The position numbers were made by a program, and so were the translations under genes. 64,000 nt of DNA from Solobacterium sp. (GTDB lineage Bacteria > Bacillota_I > Bacilli_A > Erysipelotrichales > Erysipelotrichaceae): positions 232,961 to 296,960 of the forward strand of contig JAFUFO010000038.1 in the NCBI GenBank assembly GCA_017469885.1, written 5' to 3'. Every line of letters begins with the position of its first letter. The first letter of the stretch is position 1. Below are positions 8,278 to 16,000 of the stretch, piece by piece. The notes beneath the pieces were generated by a model. That model was not told where the DNA came from. It saw only the letters and a program-made list of their open reading frames with translations, and did not search any database.

Positions 8278-9446
8278 TGAGTGCTCTTTATTACACCGCC
8301 CTCGCGATGCTGGGCGGGCTATTAATGACGCGCCTTACCCGTCTTGCCAAGCTTCCCAATGTCACCGCATATCTGATTGCCGGCGTTCTGATCGGCCCAT
8401 ATGTATTCAACCTTGTCGGCAGTGACATGCTGGAAGGATTCGGCGTCATTACGGAATGTGCGCTTGGCTTCATCGCATTTTCCATCGGTGATGAATTCAA
8501 ACTGGAAAGTCTGAAGGCCATCGGAAAACCGGCGCTTCTGATCACATTGTTTGAATCCGTATTTGCGGTAGTCTGCACAATGTCGATCACGCTTCTGCTT
8601 GGCTTCAATCCGATCATCTGCATCATGCTGGGAGCGCTGTCCGCTTCCACCGCGCCTGCGGCCACGCTTCTGATCGTACGGCAGTACAAGGCAAGCGGTC
8701 CGCTGACGGACATGCTGCTGCCGGTTGTTGCGGCGGATGATGCGACCGGACTGATTGCCTATTCTATCTGTGTATCGATTGCCCAGAATATGGTGAACCA
8801 TACCGCATTCAGTTTTGCCGGAACCGTTCTGCTTCCGCTCCTGCGTATTGCCGAAGCCCTGCTGCTTGGTGCGGTGCTCGGCGTGCTGCTTGCCCTCTCC
8901 CACCGGTACTTCCGCTCCCATACCAACCGCATGTCCCTGTGTATTGCATTTGTCATGATCGGCGTCGGTCTGGCAGATTATATCGGACTTTCCAACCTGC
9001 TGCTGTGCATGGCGCTCGGTGCCGTGTATGTTAACCTCTGGAATGAGAGTGAACGGATCCTCGGATGTATCGATGACTGGACCTACCCGCTGTTCATGCT
9101 GTTCTTCGTTATCTCCGGCGCACAGCTGAACCTCTCGACGCTGCCGAAGGTCGGACTGCTTGGAATCGTGTATGTGTTTGCCCGCTTCGGCGGAAAGTTC
9201 CTCGGCGCATGGCTCGGCGGCGGAATCACAAAGCAGCCGGCTGTCGTCCGGAACAATCTGGGCTGGGCTCTGATGCCGCAGGCCGGTGTTGCGATCGGTA
9301 TGGCAACCATGGTTCTCAAACAGCTTCCGGCGGAATACAGCCAGCTGATTCAGACAGTTATTCTCAGCGCAACCCTGATTTACGAGATTGTCGGCCCCCT
9401 GGCCGCGAAAACCGCGCTTCAGAGAGCCGGCGAAATCCATGCCTGA
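8277..9446 (+). CDS. CPA2-family cation/proton antiporter, membrane protein
   Basis: 389 residues, almost entirely hydrophobic, with about 12 predicted membrane segments. It has the CPA2/KefB-type core: GALSASTAPAATLLI and the acidic pair in VVAADDATGLIAYS, which is the expected ion-exchange site. No C-terminal TrkA-N (RCK) domain is present, so regulation must come from elsewhere; the PII-like protein encoded just upstream with a 1-nt overlap is the obvious candidate. Antiporters of this group exchange Na+ or K+ for protons for pH and ion balance. The ion is not predictable. A terminator with a 7-bp stem follows at once. Confidence 0.85.
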   Translation: MSALYYTALAMLGGLLMTRLTRLAKLPNVTAYLIAGVLIGPYVFNLVGSDMLEGFGVITECALGFIAFSIGDEFKLESLKAIGKPALLITLFESVFAVVCTMSITLLLGFNPIICIMLGALSASTAPAATLLIVRQYKASGPLTDMLLPVVAADDATGLIAYSICVSIAQNMVNHTAFSFAGTVLLPLLRIAEALLLGAVLGVLLALSHRYFRSHTNRMSLCIAFVMIGVGLADYIGLSNLLLCMALGAVYVNLWNESERILGCIDDWTYPLFMLFFVISGAQLNLSTLPKVGLLGIVYVFARFGGKFLGAWLGGGITKQPAVVRNNLGWALMPQAGVAIGMATMVLKQLPAEYSQLIQTVILSATLIYEIVGPLAAKTALQRAGEIHA

Positions 9447-9449
9447 AAC

Positions 9450-9473
9450 ACGTGTCTTCGGACACGTTTTCTT
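9450..9473 (+). terminator. Rho-independent terminator after the antiporter gene
   Basis: ACGTGTC, a TTCG tetraloop and GACACGT, followed by a T-rich run, directly after the stop codon. Confidence 0.8.
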
Positions 9474-9543
9474 TTGTCAGATGATACATAGGCAGCGGAA
9501 ACCTATGCTAAAATAGTAACGACCGCAACGGGAGATATTTTTC

Positions 9544-10644
9544 ATGTTGAAAGTTCATACATCACAAACAGGAAGCACCGTATATTTTGATATCACCGGA
9601 CGTATCGATTCGATTACTGCGCCGAAGTTTGAGCAGGAGCTGAACTCCATCAACCTCGCTTCTGTAAAAAAGATTGTCATTGACTGTACGCGTCTGGACT
9701 TTATCTCCTCTGCCGGACTGCGTGTTCTGCTTAAGATGCGCAACCACACCACAGAGGATACGGAAATTGACGCAATCAATGTCAACTCGGCAGTAAAAGA
9801 CATTTTTGATCTCACCGGTTTCAGTGACATTATTACGATTCACGCGGATACAGAGGCCCAGGCTTCCGTACCTGTCGCCGCCGTATTCTTTGATATTGAC
9901 GGAACGCTTCTGTCACATTCCACCGGAACCGTGCCGCAGAGCGCGCGGGATGCGATTGCCGCAATGCAGAAAAAAGGCATCAAGGCGATCATCTGTACCG
10001 GACGTGATATCGGCGAAGTCGAAAAGCTTCCGCTGAATGACATTAAATTTGACGGCTATCTGACACTGAACGGAAACCTCTGTCTCGATCAGAACAAGAA
10101 GATGTTCGCCGGCAATCCGATTGACCCGGGTGAAGTGGACATTCTGGTCCGCATCTTCCAGGCCAGCAAGATTCCGTTTGTCCTGATCGGTGAAAAGAAC
10201 CGCTATATCAACTATGTGGATGACATTGTCATTGACACACAGAACAGCACAAAGGGAACCATTCCGGATATCGGCGAATACCGTGGTGAAAAGATCTATC
10301 AGTGTCTGGCATTCGTTAAGGACAAGGAACGTCTGATGCTGGAGAACATGCTCGACATGTGCACGATCACCAGCTGGAACAAGACCGGTATCGATATCAT
10401 TTCAAGATCCGGCGGAAAAGCCGCAGGTCTGGAACTGTTCCTCGACAAGTACGGACTGCGCCGCGGTGAGACCATGGCATTCGGTGACGGTGAAAACGAC
10501 ATCGATATGATCCGTTATGCCGGCATCGGTGTTGCGATGGGCAATGCGCTTGAGACGGTAAAATCCGCCGCGGATTATGTCACCACACACATTGATGAAG
10601 ACGGTATTGCCAATGCGCTGAAACACTACGGTGTCATTGACTGA
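9544..10644 (+). CDS. STAS domain fused to a HAD (Cof-type) phosphatase
   Basis: 366 residues in one uninterrupted frame. Residues 1-105 are a STAS domain of the anti-sigma-factor antagonist type: DITGRIDSITAPKF, then KIVIDCTRLDFISSAGLRVL with the serine that is phosphorylated in SpoIIAA-like proteins. Residues 112-366 are a full HAD phosphatase: FFDIDGTLL (motif I), ICTGRD (motif II) and FGDGENDIDM (motif IV). The Shine-Dalgarno is GGGAG and the promoter has an extended -10 (TGCTAAAAT, 9506-9514). The gene stands alone between two terminators; no anti-sigma kinase or PP2C phosphatase is adjacent. Each domain assignment is strong; what the fusion does (for example, phosphatase activity switched by STAS phosphorylation) is inference. 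Confidence 0.88.
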   Translation: MLKVHTSQTGSTVYFDITGRIDSITAPKFEQELNSINLASVKKIVIDCTRLDFISSAGLRVLLKMRNHTTEDTEIDAINVNSAVKDIFDLTGFSDIITIHADTEAQASVPVAAVFFDIDGTLLSHSTGTVPQSARDAIAAMQKKGIKAIICTGRDIGEVEKLPLNDIKFDGYLTLNGNLCLDQNKKMFAGNPIDPGEVDILVRIFQASKIPFVLIGEKNRYINYVDDIVIDTQNSTKGTIPDIGEYRGEKIYQCLAFVKDKERLMLENMLDMCTITSWNKTGIDIISRSGGKAAGLELFLDKYGLRRGETMAFGDGENDIDMIRYAGIGVAMGNALETVKSAADYVTTHIDEDGIANALKHYGVID

Positions 10645-10664
10645 GCAGAGATCATCAAAGCACA

Positions 10665-10689
10665 AAGCTGCCCTTCCGGCAGCTTTTTT
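10665..10689 (+). terminator. Rho-independent terminator of the STAS-HAD gene
   Basis: An 8-bp stem AAGCTGCC/GGCAGCTT with a 5-nt loop runs into six T residues. Confidence 0.88.
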
Positions 10690-10696
10690 CATGCGT

Positions 10697-10729
10697 TAAA
10701 AAAGGATACCGCATGGCTCAGCGGTATCC
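10697..10729 (-). terminator. Rho-independent terminator of the telA-like gene
   Basis: A perfect 9-bp stem GGATACCGC/GCGGTATCC followed on the minus strand by six T residues, 20 nt past the stop. Confidence 0.88.
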
Positions 10730-10747
10730 GTAAATCTGTAATGTGAA

Positions 10748-11935
10748 TTATCTGCGGCGGGTAACGTCAGCTTCCTCGTTGATCTGCAGGAGTTTCTGGT
10801 TGAGCTGTCCTTCGATCCGTGCGAGTTCTGCCTCAGCTGCCTGACGCTTCTGATGACCGTCACGCTGAATTGCGATGACTTCATCGAGTGTGGCAATGAG
10901 TTCCTGGTTGGTATGCTGGAGGGTTTCCAGATCAACAATACCGCGCTCGGACTCTTTTGCGGTTTCAACGGTTGCCTGATGCAGGGTTTCCGCATTCTTC
11001 TTAAGCAGGTCGTTGGTCATGTTGGTGACTTCACGCTCTGCCTCGAGTGCTTCCTTGGAATGGCTGATGCCGAGAGCCAGAACGATCTGGTTCTTCCAGA
11101 GCGGAATCGTATTGACGAGGGTGCTCTGGATCTTCTGGGTCATCAGGGTGTCATTGTTCTGAATCAGACGGATCTGCGGAGCCATCTGAATGGAAATCTG
11201 ACGGGTCAGTTCCAGGTCATAGAGTTTCTTCTCGAAACGATCGCAAGCCTGCGAGAGGTCGTTGGCAGCCTGCGCATCTTCCGGCAGTCCGCTGTCCTGC
11301 GCCTTCTTGACGAGCTTCGGAAGTTCTGTCTCACGGACTTCCTGGAGCTTTTTCTTACCGGCGATGATATACATCGACAGTTCCTTGGTATTCTGTGCGT
11401 TGCGCTCGTAGAGCTGATCGAGCAGGGCAATATCCTTAAGCAGGGTGATCTGATGATCTTCGAGAACTGCCGCGATCTTGTCTACATTGGCTTCTGCCTT
11501 GTCATAACGAGCCTTGTATTTGACTACGGAATCCTGTCCCTTCTTGAACAGGTTGCCGAAGAAGCCCTTGTCTTCCTTTTCATCCGTTGTCTTCAGTTCA
11601 ACAACCAGGTCACTGAGCAGTGTTCCGATTTCACCAAGATCCTTGGTGCGGACATTCTTCAGTGCAGAATCAGAGAAGTCACTGATTTTCTTCTGCGCAG
11701 CGCTTCCGTATTCCAGAACTGTGCTGGATTCGGTAATATCGATTTTCTTGGAAAAATCTTCAACGGTCTTGCGCTCTGCTTCTGTCAGTTTGGCATCCGT
11801 ATACAGTTCCTCAATGGTCTTTGTCTGCGGAGCCTGTGCCTGCAGGTCGTCCAGTTTTACTTCCTGTTCTTCCTGCGGATTCAGTGTCAGGGTAATCTCC
11901 TGTGCCTGAGCCTGGGTATTGTTGTTTTCACTCAT
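10748..11935 (-). CDS. TelA-family toxic anion resistance protein
   Basis: 395 residues, standard length for TelA (PF05816). It is acidic, soluble and helix-rich, with a Gln/Glu-rich N-terminus and long coiled-coil stretches in the second half. Family-type segments include FFGNLFKKGQDSV, ALLDQLYERN, LSMYIIAGKKKL and the Gln/Ile-rich QIRLIQNNDTL. TelA proteins were named for tellurite resistance but occur widely without it; they are thought to act in envelope stress or in membrane-associated complexes with TerD-like or 5-bromo-4-chloroindolyl phosphate hydrolase proteins. No ter genes are visible next to it here. It is monocistronic, with AGGGAG Shine-Dalgarno and its own terminator. Function in this organism is unknown. 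Confidence 0.85.
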   Translation of the reverse strand: MSENNNTQAQAQEITLTLNPQEEQEVKLDDLQAQAPQTKTIEELYTDAKLTEAERKTVEDFSKKIDITESSTVLEYGSAAQKKISDFSDSALKNVRTKDLGEIGTLLSDLVVELKTTDEKEDKGFFGNLFKKGQDSVVKYKARYDKAEANVDKIAAVLEDHQITLLKDIALLDQLYERNAQNTKELSMYIIAGKKKLQEVRETELPKLVKKAQDSGLPEDAQAANDLSQACDRFEKKLYDLELTRQISIQMAPQIRLIQNNDTLMTQKIQSTLVNTIPLWKNQIVLALGISHSKEALEAEREVTNMTNDLLKKNAETLHQATVETAKESERGIVDLETLQHTNQELIATLDEVIAIQRDGHQKRQAAEAELARIEGQLNQKLLQINEEADVTRRR

Positions 11936-12037
11936 GATCGTATTCCCTCCGTATTGTCAGTTTTTTCGTTGGTATCGCTGATTTTCAGTATAGCACACTG
12001 ACTCTTTTCTGGCAGAAAAGTAAGTCGGTTTGCGGCA

Positions 12038-13306
12038 TTACTTCCCGTTCAGATAGGCGATGTATTCCTCATATGTCATCTTCGGTTTAAAGGAGTCCGT
12101 GATATGCTTCACCTTTTCCGGATGCGCAAGCAGATCGAGCACTGCCATGCCGACAACCTTCGGCTGAGTCAAATACACTTCCTGCGGATCATCAATCGCA
12201 AGATCTGCGCCGTGGATCGCACCGGAGAATCCGCCGTATCCGTACTGAATGATGGGCTTGAAGAGCGAAATATCACCGACATCCCCTGCCGCAGGGCTGA
12301 TCTCACCGCGGCGGATCGTATTGTCCGGGGTGAATTTCCGCATACTGTCGAGAATCACTTCATTCAGTTCTTCACTCTGATGAAGCGGAAGGTATCCCGG
12401 GGTATCTTCAATGACGCAGCTGCCGCCGAGTGCTTTGGCGCAGTGTTCTGCCGCCCGGCTGACTTTTGCATTGACTTCACGGATCACATCCGGATTTACC
12501 GAGCGGACATAGCATTCATAGACGACTCTGTCCGGAATGGAGTTGACCGTATTTCCGCCGTTGTCGATGATGCCGTGCAGACGCACCACGTCTTCATCGC
12601 GGAAGGTTTCCCGCAGCATATTGATGGCGCTGATGAACAGCGTGCATTCATGGAGCGCATTGATGCCCATCTCCGGCAAGGCCGCCGCATGGCTCGCTTT
12701 TCCGAGGAAGGTAATCTTTTTATAAACAAATCCGCTCAGCACGCTGCCGAGGCTGAAGCGCCAGTGCTTGTCAGACATCGCATGTACATGAATCAGGCAG
12801 TCCACATCATCCAGCACATGTTCCGCCAGCATGTTCTGCTTGCCCGAACAGTACGCGATCTTTCCCTCTTTCACCAGGCCCTTACGGTATTCCATATCCG
12901 TAAATTCCTCCGCCGGTGTAAAGAACAGTGTTACGGTTCCTGCAGGACGGTTGGGATCGTCGTTCAGCGCCGCCATCACCCCCAGCATGATTCCGACCTG
13001 GGTGGAATGACCGCAGGCATGTGCAGCGGTAGTCAGCGGATCTGCACATGGATGTCCCTGCGTCGGAATCGCATCCAGCTCCGCAACAAGTCCGATATGT
13101 GGTCTGCCTTCCCCGAGCGTCACGGAGAATCCGGTCAGTGCATATTCCCGGTCGATCTTCAGATCATGCCGGTCAAGGAACTTCTGAATGATCTTTTTTG
13201 TTTCAGTTTCCTTGAATCCAAGTTCCGGATGATGGAACAGTTCATCGCCGAGCGCAAGCAGTTCCTCCGCATGCGCATCAATATAATTCACAAGATAATC
13301 TGACAT
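12038..13306 (-). CDS. M20-family amidohydrolase (N-acyl amino acid or aminobenzoyl-glutamate type)
   Basis: 422 residues. The M20D pattern is visible: FHHPELGFKETET near residue 25, GLVAELDAIP, the metal ligands in AHACGHSTQ, FTPAEEFTD (catalytic Glu and metal ligand), the dimerisation-domain turn with GKASHAAALPEMG, and a C-terminal SGAIHGAD metal-binding His. These enzymes are cytosolic two-metal hydrolases that release free amino acids from N-acyl or indole-acyl conjugates. Substrate unknown. The AGAGG Shine-Dalgarno supports the chosen ATG. It ends about 100 nt before the TelA gene and appears to be transcribed alone. Confidence 0.85.
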   Translation of the reverse strand: MSDYLVNYIDAHAEELLALGDELFHHPELGFKETETKKIIQKFLDRHDLKIDREYALTGFSVTLGEGRPHIGLVAELDAIPTQGHPCADPLTTAAHACGHSTQVGIMLGVMAALNDDPNRPAGTVTLFFTPAEEFTDMEYRKGLVKEGKIAYCSGKQNMLAEHVLDDVDCLIHVHAMSDKHWRFSLGSVLSGFVYKKITFLGKASHAAALPEMGINALHECTLFISAINMLRETFRDEDVVRLHGIIDNGGNTVNSIPDRVVYECYVRSVNPDVIREVNAKVSRAAEHCAKALGGSCVIEDTPGYLPLHQSEELNEVILDSMRKFTPDNTIRRGEISPAAGDVGDISLFKPIIQYGYGGFSGAIHGADLAIDDPQEVYLTQPKVVGMAVLDLLAHPEKVKHITDSFKPKMTYEEYIAYLNGK

Positions 13307-13346
13307 ACTGATAACCTCTGATTACTTCTATACTAGCGGATTTCCG

Positions 13347-13377
13347 CATAAAAAAATCCGGATTTGCGTCCGGATTT
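13347..13377 (-). terminator. Rho-independent terminator of the murQ/CW_7 operon
   Basis: A 9-bp stem AAATCCGGA/TCCGGATTT with a T run on the minus strand, just past the CW_7 gene stop at 13390. Confidence 0.85.
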
Positions 13378-13389
13378 CAGCGTTTCGGA

Positions 13390-13998
13390 TTATTTGAGCA
13401 GCTCGTTGACTCTTGCCTGTACGGCATTGTAGTCATAGCCTGCAGCTTCCAGTTTTGCCTTGCGGTCCGCGCCGTTGCCGTATTCGCCGCGAATGACAGC
13501 CTTCGCAATGTCATCGAGGTTTCCTGCAGGTGCGATCGGCTTGCCGGCAAGTTTTGCGTTGACTGCCGCCTGAACCTTGTCATAGTCGAAACCGGCAGCT
13601 TCCAGCTTTGCCTTACGGTCTGCGCCGTTGCCGAATTCACCGCGGATAACCTGATCCACGACTGCCGTGAGTTCCGCAACCGAAGCACCTTCGACACGGT
13701 TTACTGCACGCTGAACCATATTGTAGTCATAGCCTGCAGCTTCGAGTTTCGCCTTGCGGTCTGCGCCTGCGCCCCACGCGCCGTCAATGACTTCTTTTAC
13801 GATTTCATCGAGCGGCTTCTTTGCAGGTTTTGCGGCTGCCGGAGCGGTCTTGGGAAGATTGCTGGGCATACCTGCCTTGCTGGCCGGACGGGATGAAACT
13901 GTGGCGGACTTTGGCAGATTGGACGGCATTCCTGCCTTGCTTGCTTTGTTTGTGGGAGCGCTCTTGGTTCCATTGCTGTTGGAATTGAATGTGGGCAT
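13390..13998 (-). CDS. CW_7 (Cpl-7 lysozyme type) triple-repeat protein without a catalytic domain or signal peptide
   Basis: 202 residues. Residues 1-60 are Ser/Pro/Lys/Ala-rich and contain KAGMPSNLPK twice. Residues about 63-101, 109-150 and 160-201 are three copies of the CW_7 repeat, each carrying GADRKAKLEAAG and ending in VQxxVN; the third has the consensus VIRGEYGNG. CW_7 repeats bind peptidoglycan muropeptides in phage lysins. Here there is no lytic domain, no signal peptide and no membrane helix. The gene lies 23 nt after murQ and shares its terminator, so it belongs to a muramic-acid recycling operon. A cytoplasmic muropeptide binder, or a non-classically released wall protein, are the options; both are inference. 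Repeat assignment is strong. Confidence 0.85.
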   Translation of the reverse strand: MPTFNSNSNGTKSAPTNKASKAGMPSNLPKSATVSSRPASKAGMPSNLPKTAPAAAKPAKKPLDEIVKEVIDGAWGAGADRKAKLEAAGYDYNMVQRAVNRVEGASVAELTAVVDQVIRGEFGNGADRKAKLEAAGFDYDKVQAAVNAKLAGKPIAPAGNLDDIAKAVIRGEYGNGADRKAKLEAAGYDYNAVQARVNELLK

Positions 13999-14021
13999 AA
14001 CGAATTTCTCTCCTTCCTCTG

Positions 14022-14831
14022 TTATTGTTCGGTTTTACCCTGAATCAGGCGGATTGCACTCATGCAGTGATTATCCGAGGCTTTCATTGCCTCTGCTGCC
14101 TGTGCTTCATCACAGCCTGTTACTTCCATAACGATGCTTCTTGCACGCCGTACCAGTTTCTCATTCATCGGCTTCACATCGACCATATAGTTGGAATACA
14201 CCTTTCCAAGCCGCACCATTGCGGCAGTGGAAAGCATGTTCAGGATCATCTTTTCCGCAGTTCCCGCTTTCAACCGGGTTGAGCCGGTCAGCACTTCCGG
14301 ACCGGTAACGGCTTCCGCGCAGTAGTCCGCAAGTTCCTTCATCACACTTCCGGCATTGCATACAATCGCAGCGGTCGCTGCGCCGATGGATTTTGCATAA
14401 CGGAGTCCCTCTGCGACATACGGTGTCGAGCCGCTTGCCGCAACTCCGATCACAAAATCTTTTTCACTGCAGCCATGCATGCGAAGCTGTTCTTCCGCCT
14501 TGCTGCGGCTGTCTTCATCATTGGTTGTATAGTTGATTCCATCTTCCGCCGTCAGCGCGATGACATGATCCGGCGTCATCCCGAACGTCGGCGGCACTTC
14601 CGCCGCATCCAGCAATGCCAGCCCTCCGCTTGTGCCGGCCCCAAGGTAAAAGACCCGTCCGCCGTTTTTCAGGGTTTCTGCGTAAACATCCGCAATCTGT
14701 GCAATTGCCGGAATACAGCGGTTAACCGCTGAAAGAACCGCGGCATCTTCTTCATTCATCAGCCGGACGATTTCCTCCGTGCTCATCTCACTGAGGTGAA
14801 CGGAACGGGGGTTTCTGGATTCTGTACTCAT
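14022..14831 (-). CDS. murQ: N-acetylmuramic acid 6-phosphate etherase
   Basis: 269 residues, slightly shorter than the roughly 300 of well-studied MurQ. It is a SIS-domain protein: the phosphosugar site reads YLGAGTSGGLALLDAAE, the catalytic Glu is expected in EVPPTFG/AEDGI, and ASGSTPYV is the second sugar-phosphate loop. GSTRLKAGTAEK and LSTAAMVRLGKV are strong MurQ signatures. MurQ cleaves the D-lactyl ether of MurNAc-6-phosphate to give GlcNAc-6-phosphate in wall recycling. No MurP transporter or MurR regulator is adjacent. The CW_7 repeat gene follows 23 nt downstream, linking the pair functionally to muropeptides. An AAAGG Shine-Dalgarno and a TATAAT box precede it. Confidence 0.93.
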   Translation of the reverse strand: MSTESRNPRSVHLSEMSTEEIVRLMNEEDAAVLSAVNRCIPAIAQIADVYAETLKNGGRVFYLGAGTSGGLALLDAAEVPPTFGMTPDHVIALTAEDGINYTTNDEDSRSKAEEQLRMHGCSEKDFVIGVAASGSTPYVAEGLRYAKSIGAATAAIVCNAGSVMKELADYCAEAVTGPEVLTGSTRLKAGTAEKMILNMLSTAAMVRLGKVYSNYMVDVKPMNEKLVRRARSIVMEVTGCDEAQAAEAMKASDNHCMSAIRLIQGKTEQ

Positions 14832-14927
14832 AAAACTGCCTTTAATTTATTATAAACACACCCGTTTTGTTTCGGCATGCATTCTCAAAAAACTTTTAAG
14901 TGCCCGCAGGAATTTCCGGTTTCACGC

Positions 14928-14933
14928 TATAAT
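14928..14933 (+). promoter_or_regulatory. -10 box 7 nt before the alpha/beta hydrolase start codon
   Basis: A perfect TATAAT is followed by only seven nt (TTTTGTT) before the ATG, with no Shine-Dalgarno; a leaderless transcript is expected. No clear -35 is seen. Confidence 0.6.
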
Positions 14934-14940
14934 TTTTGTT

Positions 14941-15924
14941 ATGAAACGATGGAAAGACCTGCAGCCCATTACCCGATATCTGATTCTGCTCGCAATAACA
15001 CTGGGCCTCTTAATCAACTTTGGTTCAGTATGTGCCCATTACGTCCGGGAGTGGATCAAGGCGGCTCAGGAACCGGTCACGGAAACCGCAGCACCTGCGC
15101 AGCCCTCTGTTGCACCAACACCTTCCTCTGTTCCGGATGCCACGGAAGATACAGCGGGCTCCTATACCGTCGAAGAACATCCGATCACGTTGGAGAATAA
15201 GTATATTTACGGAAAGACCTATCTTCCGGACGACGAAAATGATACGCATCCCCTTGTAATTCTCTGCCACGGTATCGGGACGAATCACTTTCATGCCGAG
15301 CCGTTCGCAAAACGGTTTGCGGAACAGGGAATCGCCGCATATGCATTTGATTTCTGCGGCGGCGGAGATCCGATCCAGAGCAGCGGCACACTGTATGATA
15401 TGAGCGTGCACACCGAGGAAGAAGATCTCAAGGATGTACTCCGCTATCTTCAGGAAACCGGGATTGCGGACGGTCAGCCGATCATCCTGCTCGGCATGAG
15501 TCAGGGCGGCTATATCGTTACCGAAACCGCCGCAGATCTTCCCGATAAGATTGCAGGACTGATTCTGATGTATCCGGCTTTCAACATCAATGACCTGATC
15601 AGCGCCAAGTTTTCTTCCCCTGAGGATGTACCGGAGTCCGTCACAATTTTTGATCAGACCGTCAGCCGCAGGTACTTCGTGGATGCGATGAATGAGCCGA
15701 TCCTCGATGATATGAAACAGTATGCCGGACCGGTCCTGTTACTGCATGGCAGTAATGATCCGATCGTTCCGGCACAGTATTCCCTGGATGCGGCAGAACA
15801 GTTCCCCAATGCGGAAGTGCATCTGATTGACGGCGCAGAACACGGGTTCTTCGGTCCGCATGAAGATGAGGCATTCGCTTCCTGCATGGAATTTCTTAAA
15901 TCGTCCGGTATTACTCAGAACTGA
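14941..15924 (+). CDS. Membrane-anchored alpha/beta hydrolase
   Basis: 327 residues. One membrane segment at about residues 12-33 follows a short basic N-terminus (MKRWKDL), then an Ala/Pro/Thr-rich linker to residue 75 and an extracellular alpha/beta hydrolase domain. The oxyanion strand is VILCHGIGTNHF, the nucleophile elbow is GMSQGGY (Ser), the acid is probably Asp in LLHGSNDPIV, and the catalytic His is in GAEHGFF. The family includes acyl esterases and peptidases of the Aes/BAAT and DLH types; the substrate is unknown. The signal region could instead be a non-cleaved anchor. It is single, with a -10 box almost touching the ATG and a strong terminator after the stop. Confidence 0.83.
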   Translation: MKRWKDLQPITRYLILLAITLGLLINFGSVCAHYVREWIKAAQEPVTETAAPAQPSVAPTPSSVPDATEDTAGSYTVEEHPITLENKYIYGKTYLPDDENDTHPLVILCHGIGTNHFHAEPFAKRFAEQGIAAYAFDFCGGGDPIQSSGTLYDMSVHTEEEDLKDVLRYLQETGIADGQPIILLGMSQGGYIVTETAADLPDKIAGLILMYPAFNINDLISAKFSSPEDVPESVTIFDQTVSRRYFVDAMNEPILDDMKQYAGPVLLLHGSNDPIVPAQYSLDAAEQFPNAEVHLIDGAEHGFFGPHEDEAFASCMEFLKSSGITQN

Positions 15925-15936
15925 TTCCAACAGAAA

Positions 15937-15962
15937 ATCCGCACACATGTGCGGATCTTTTT
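15937..15962 (+). terminator. Rho-independent terminator of the alpha/beta hydrolase gene
   Basis: An 8-bp stem ATCCGCAC/GTGCGGAT with loop ACAT, then C and a run of T. Confidence 0.88.
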
Positions 15963-16000
15963 ATGGAATGAAAAATGTACATGCCAGTCTGATTCTGTTT

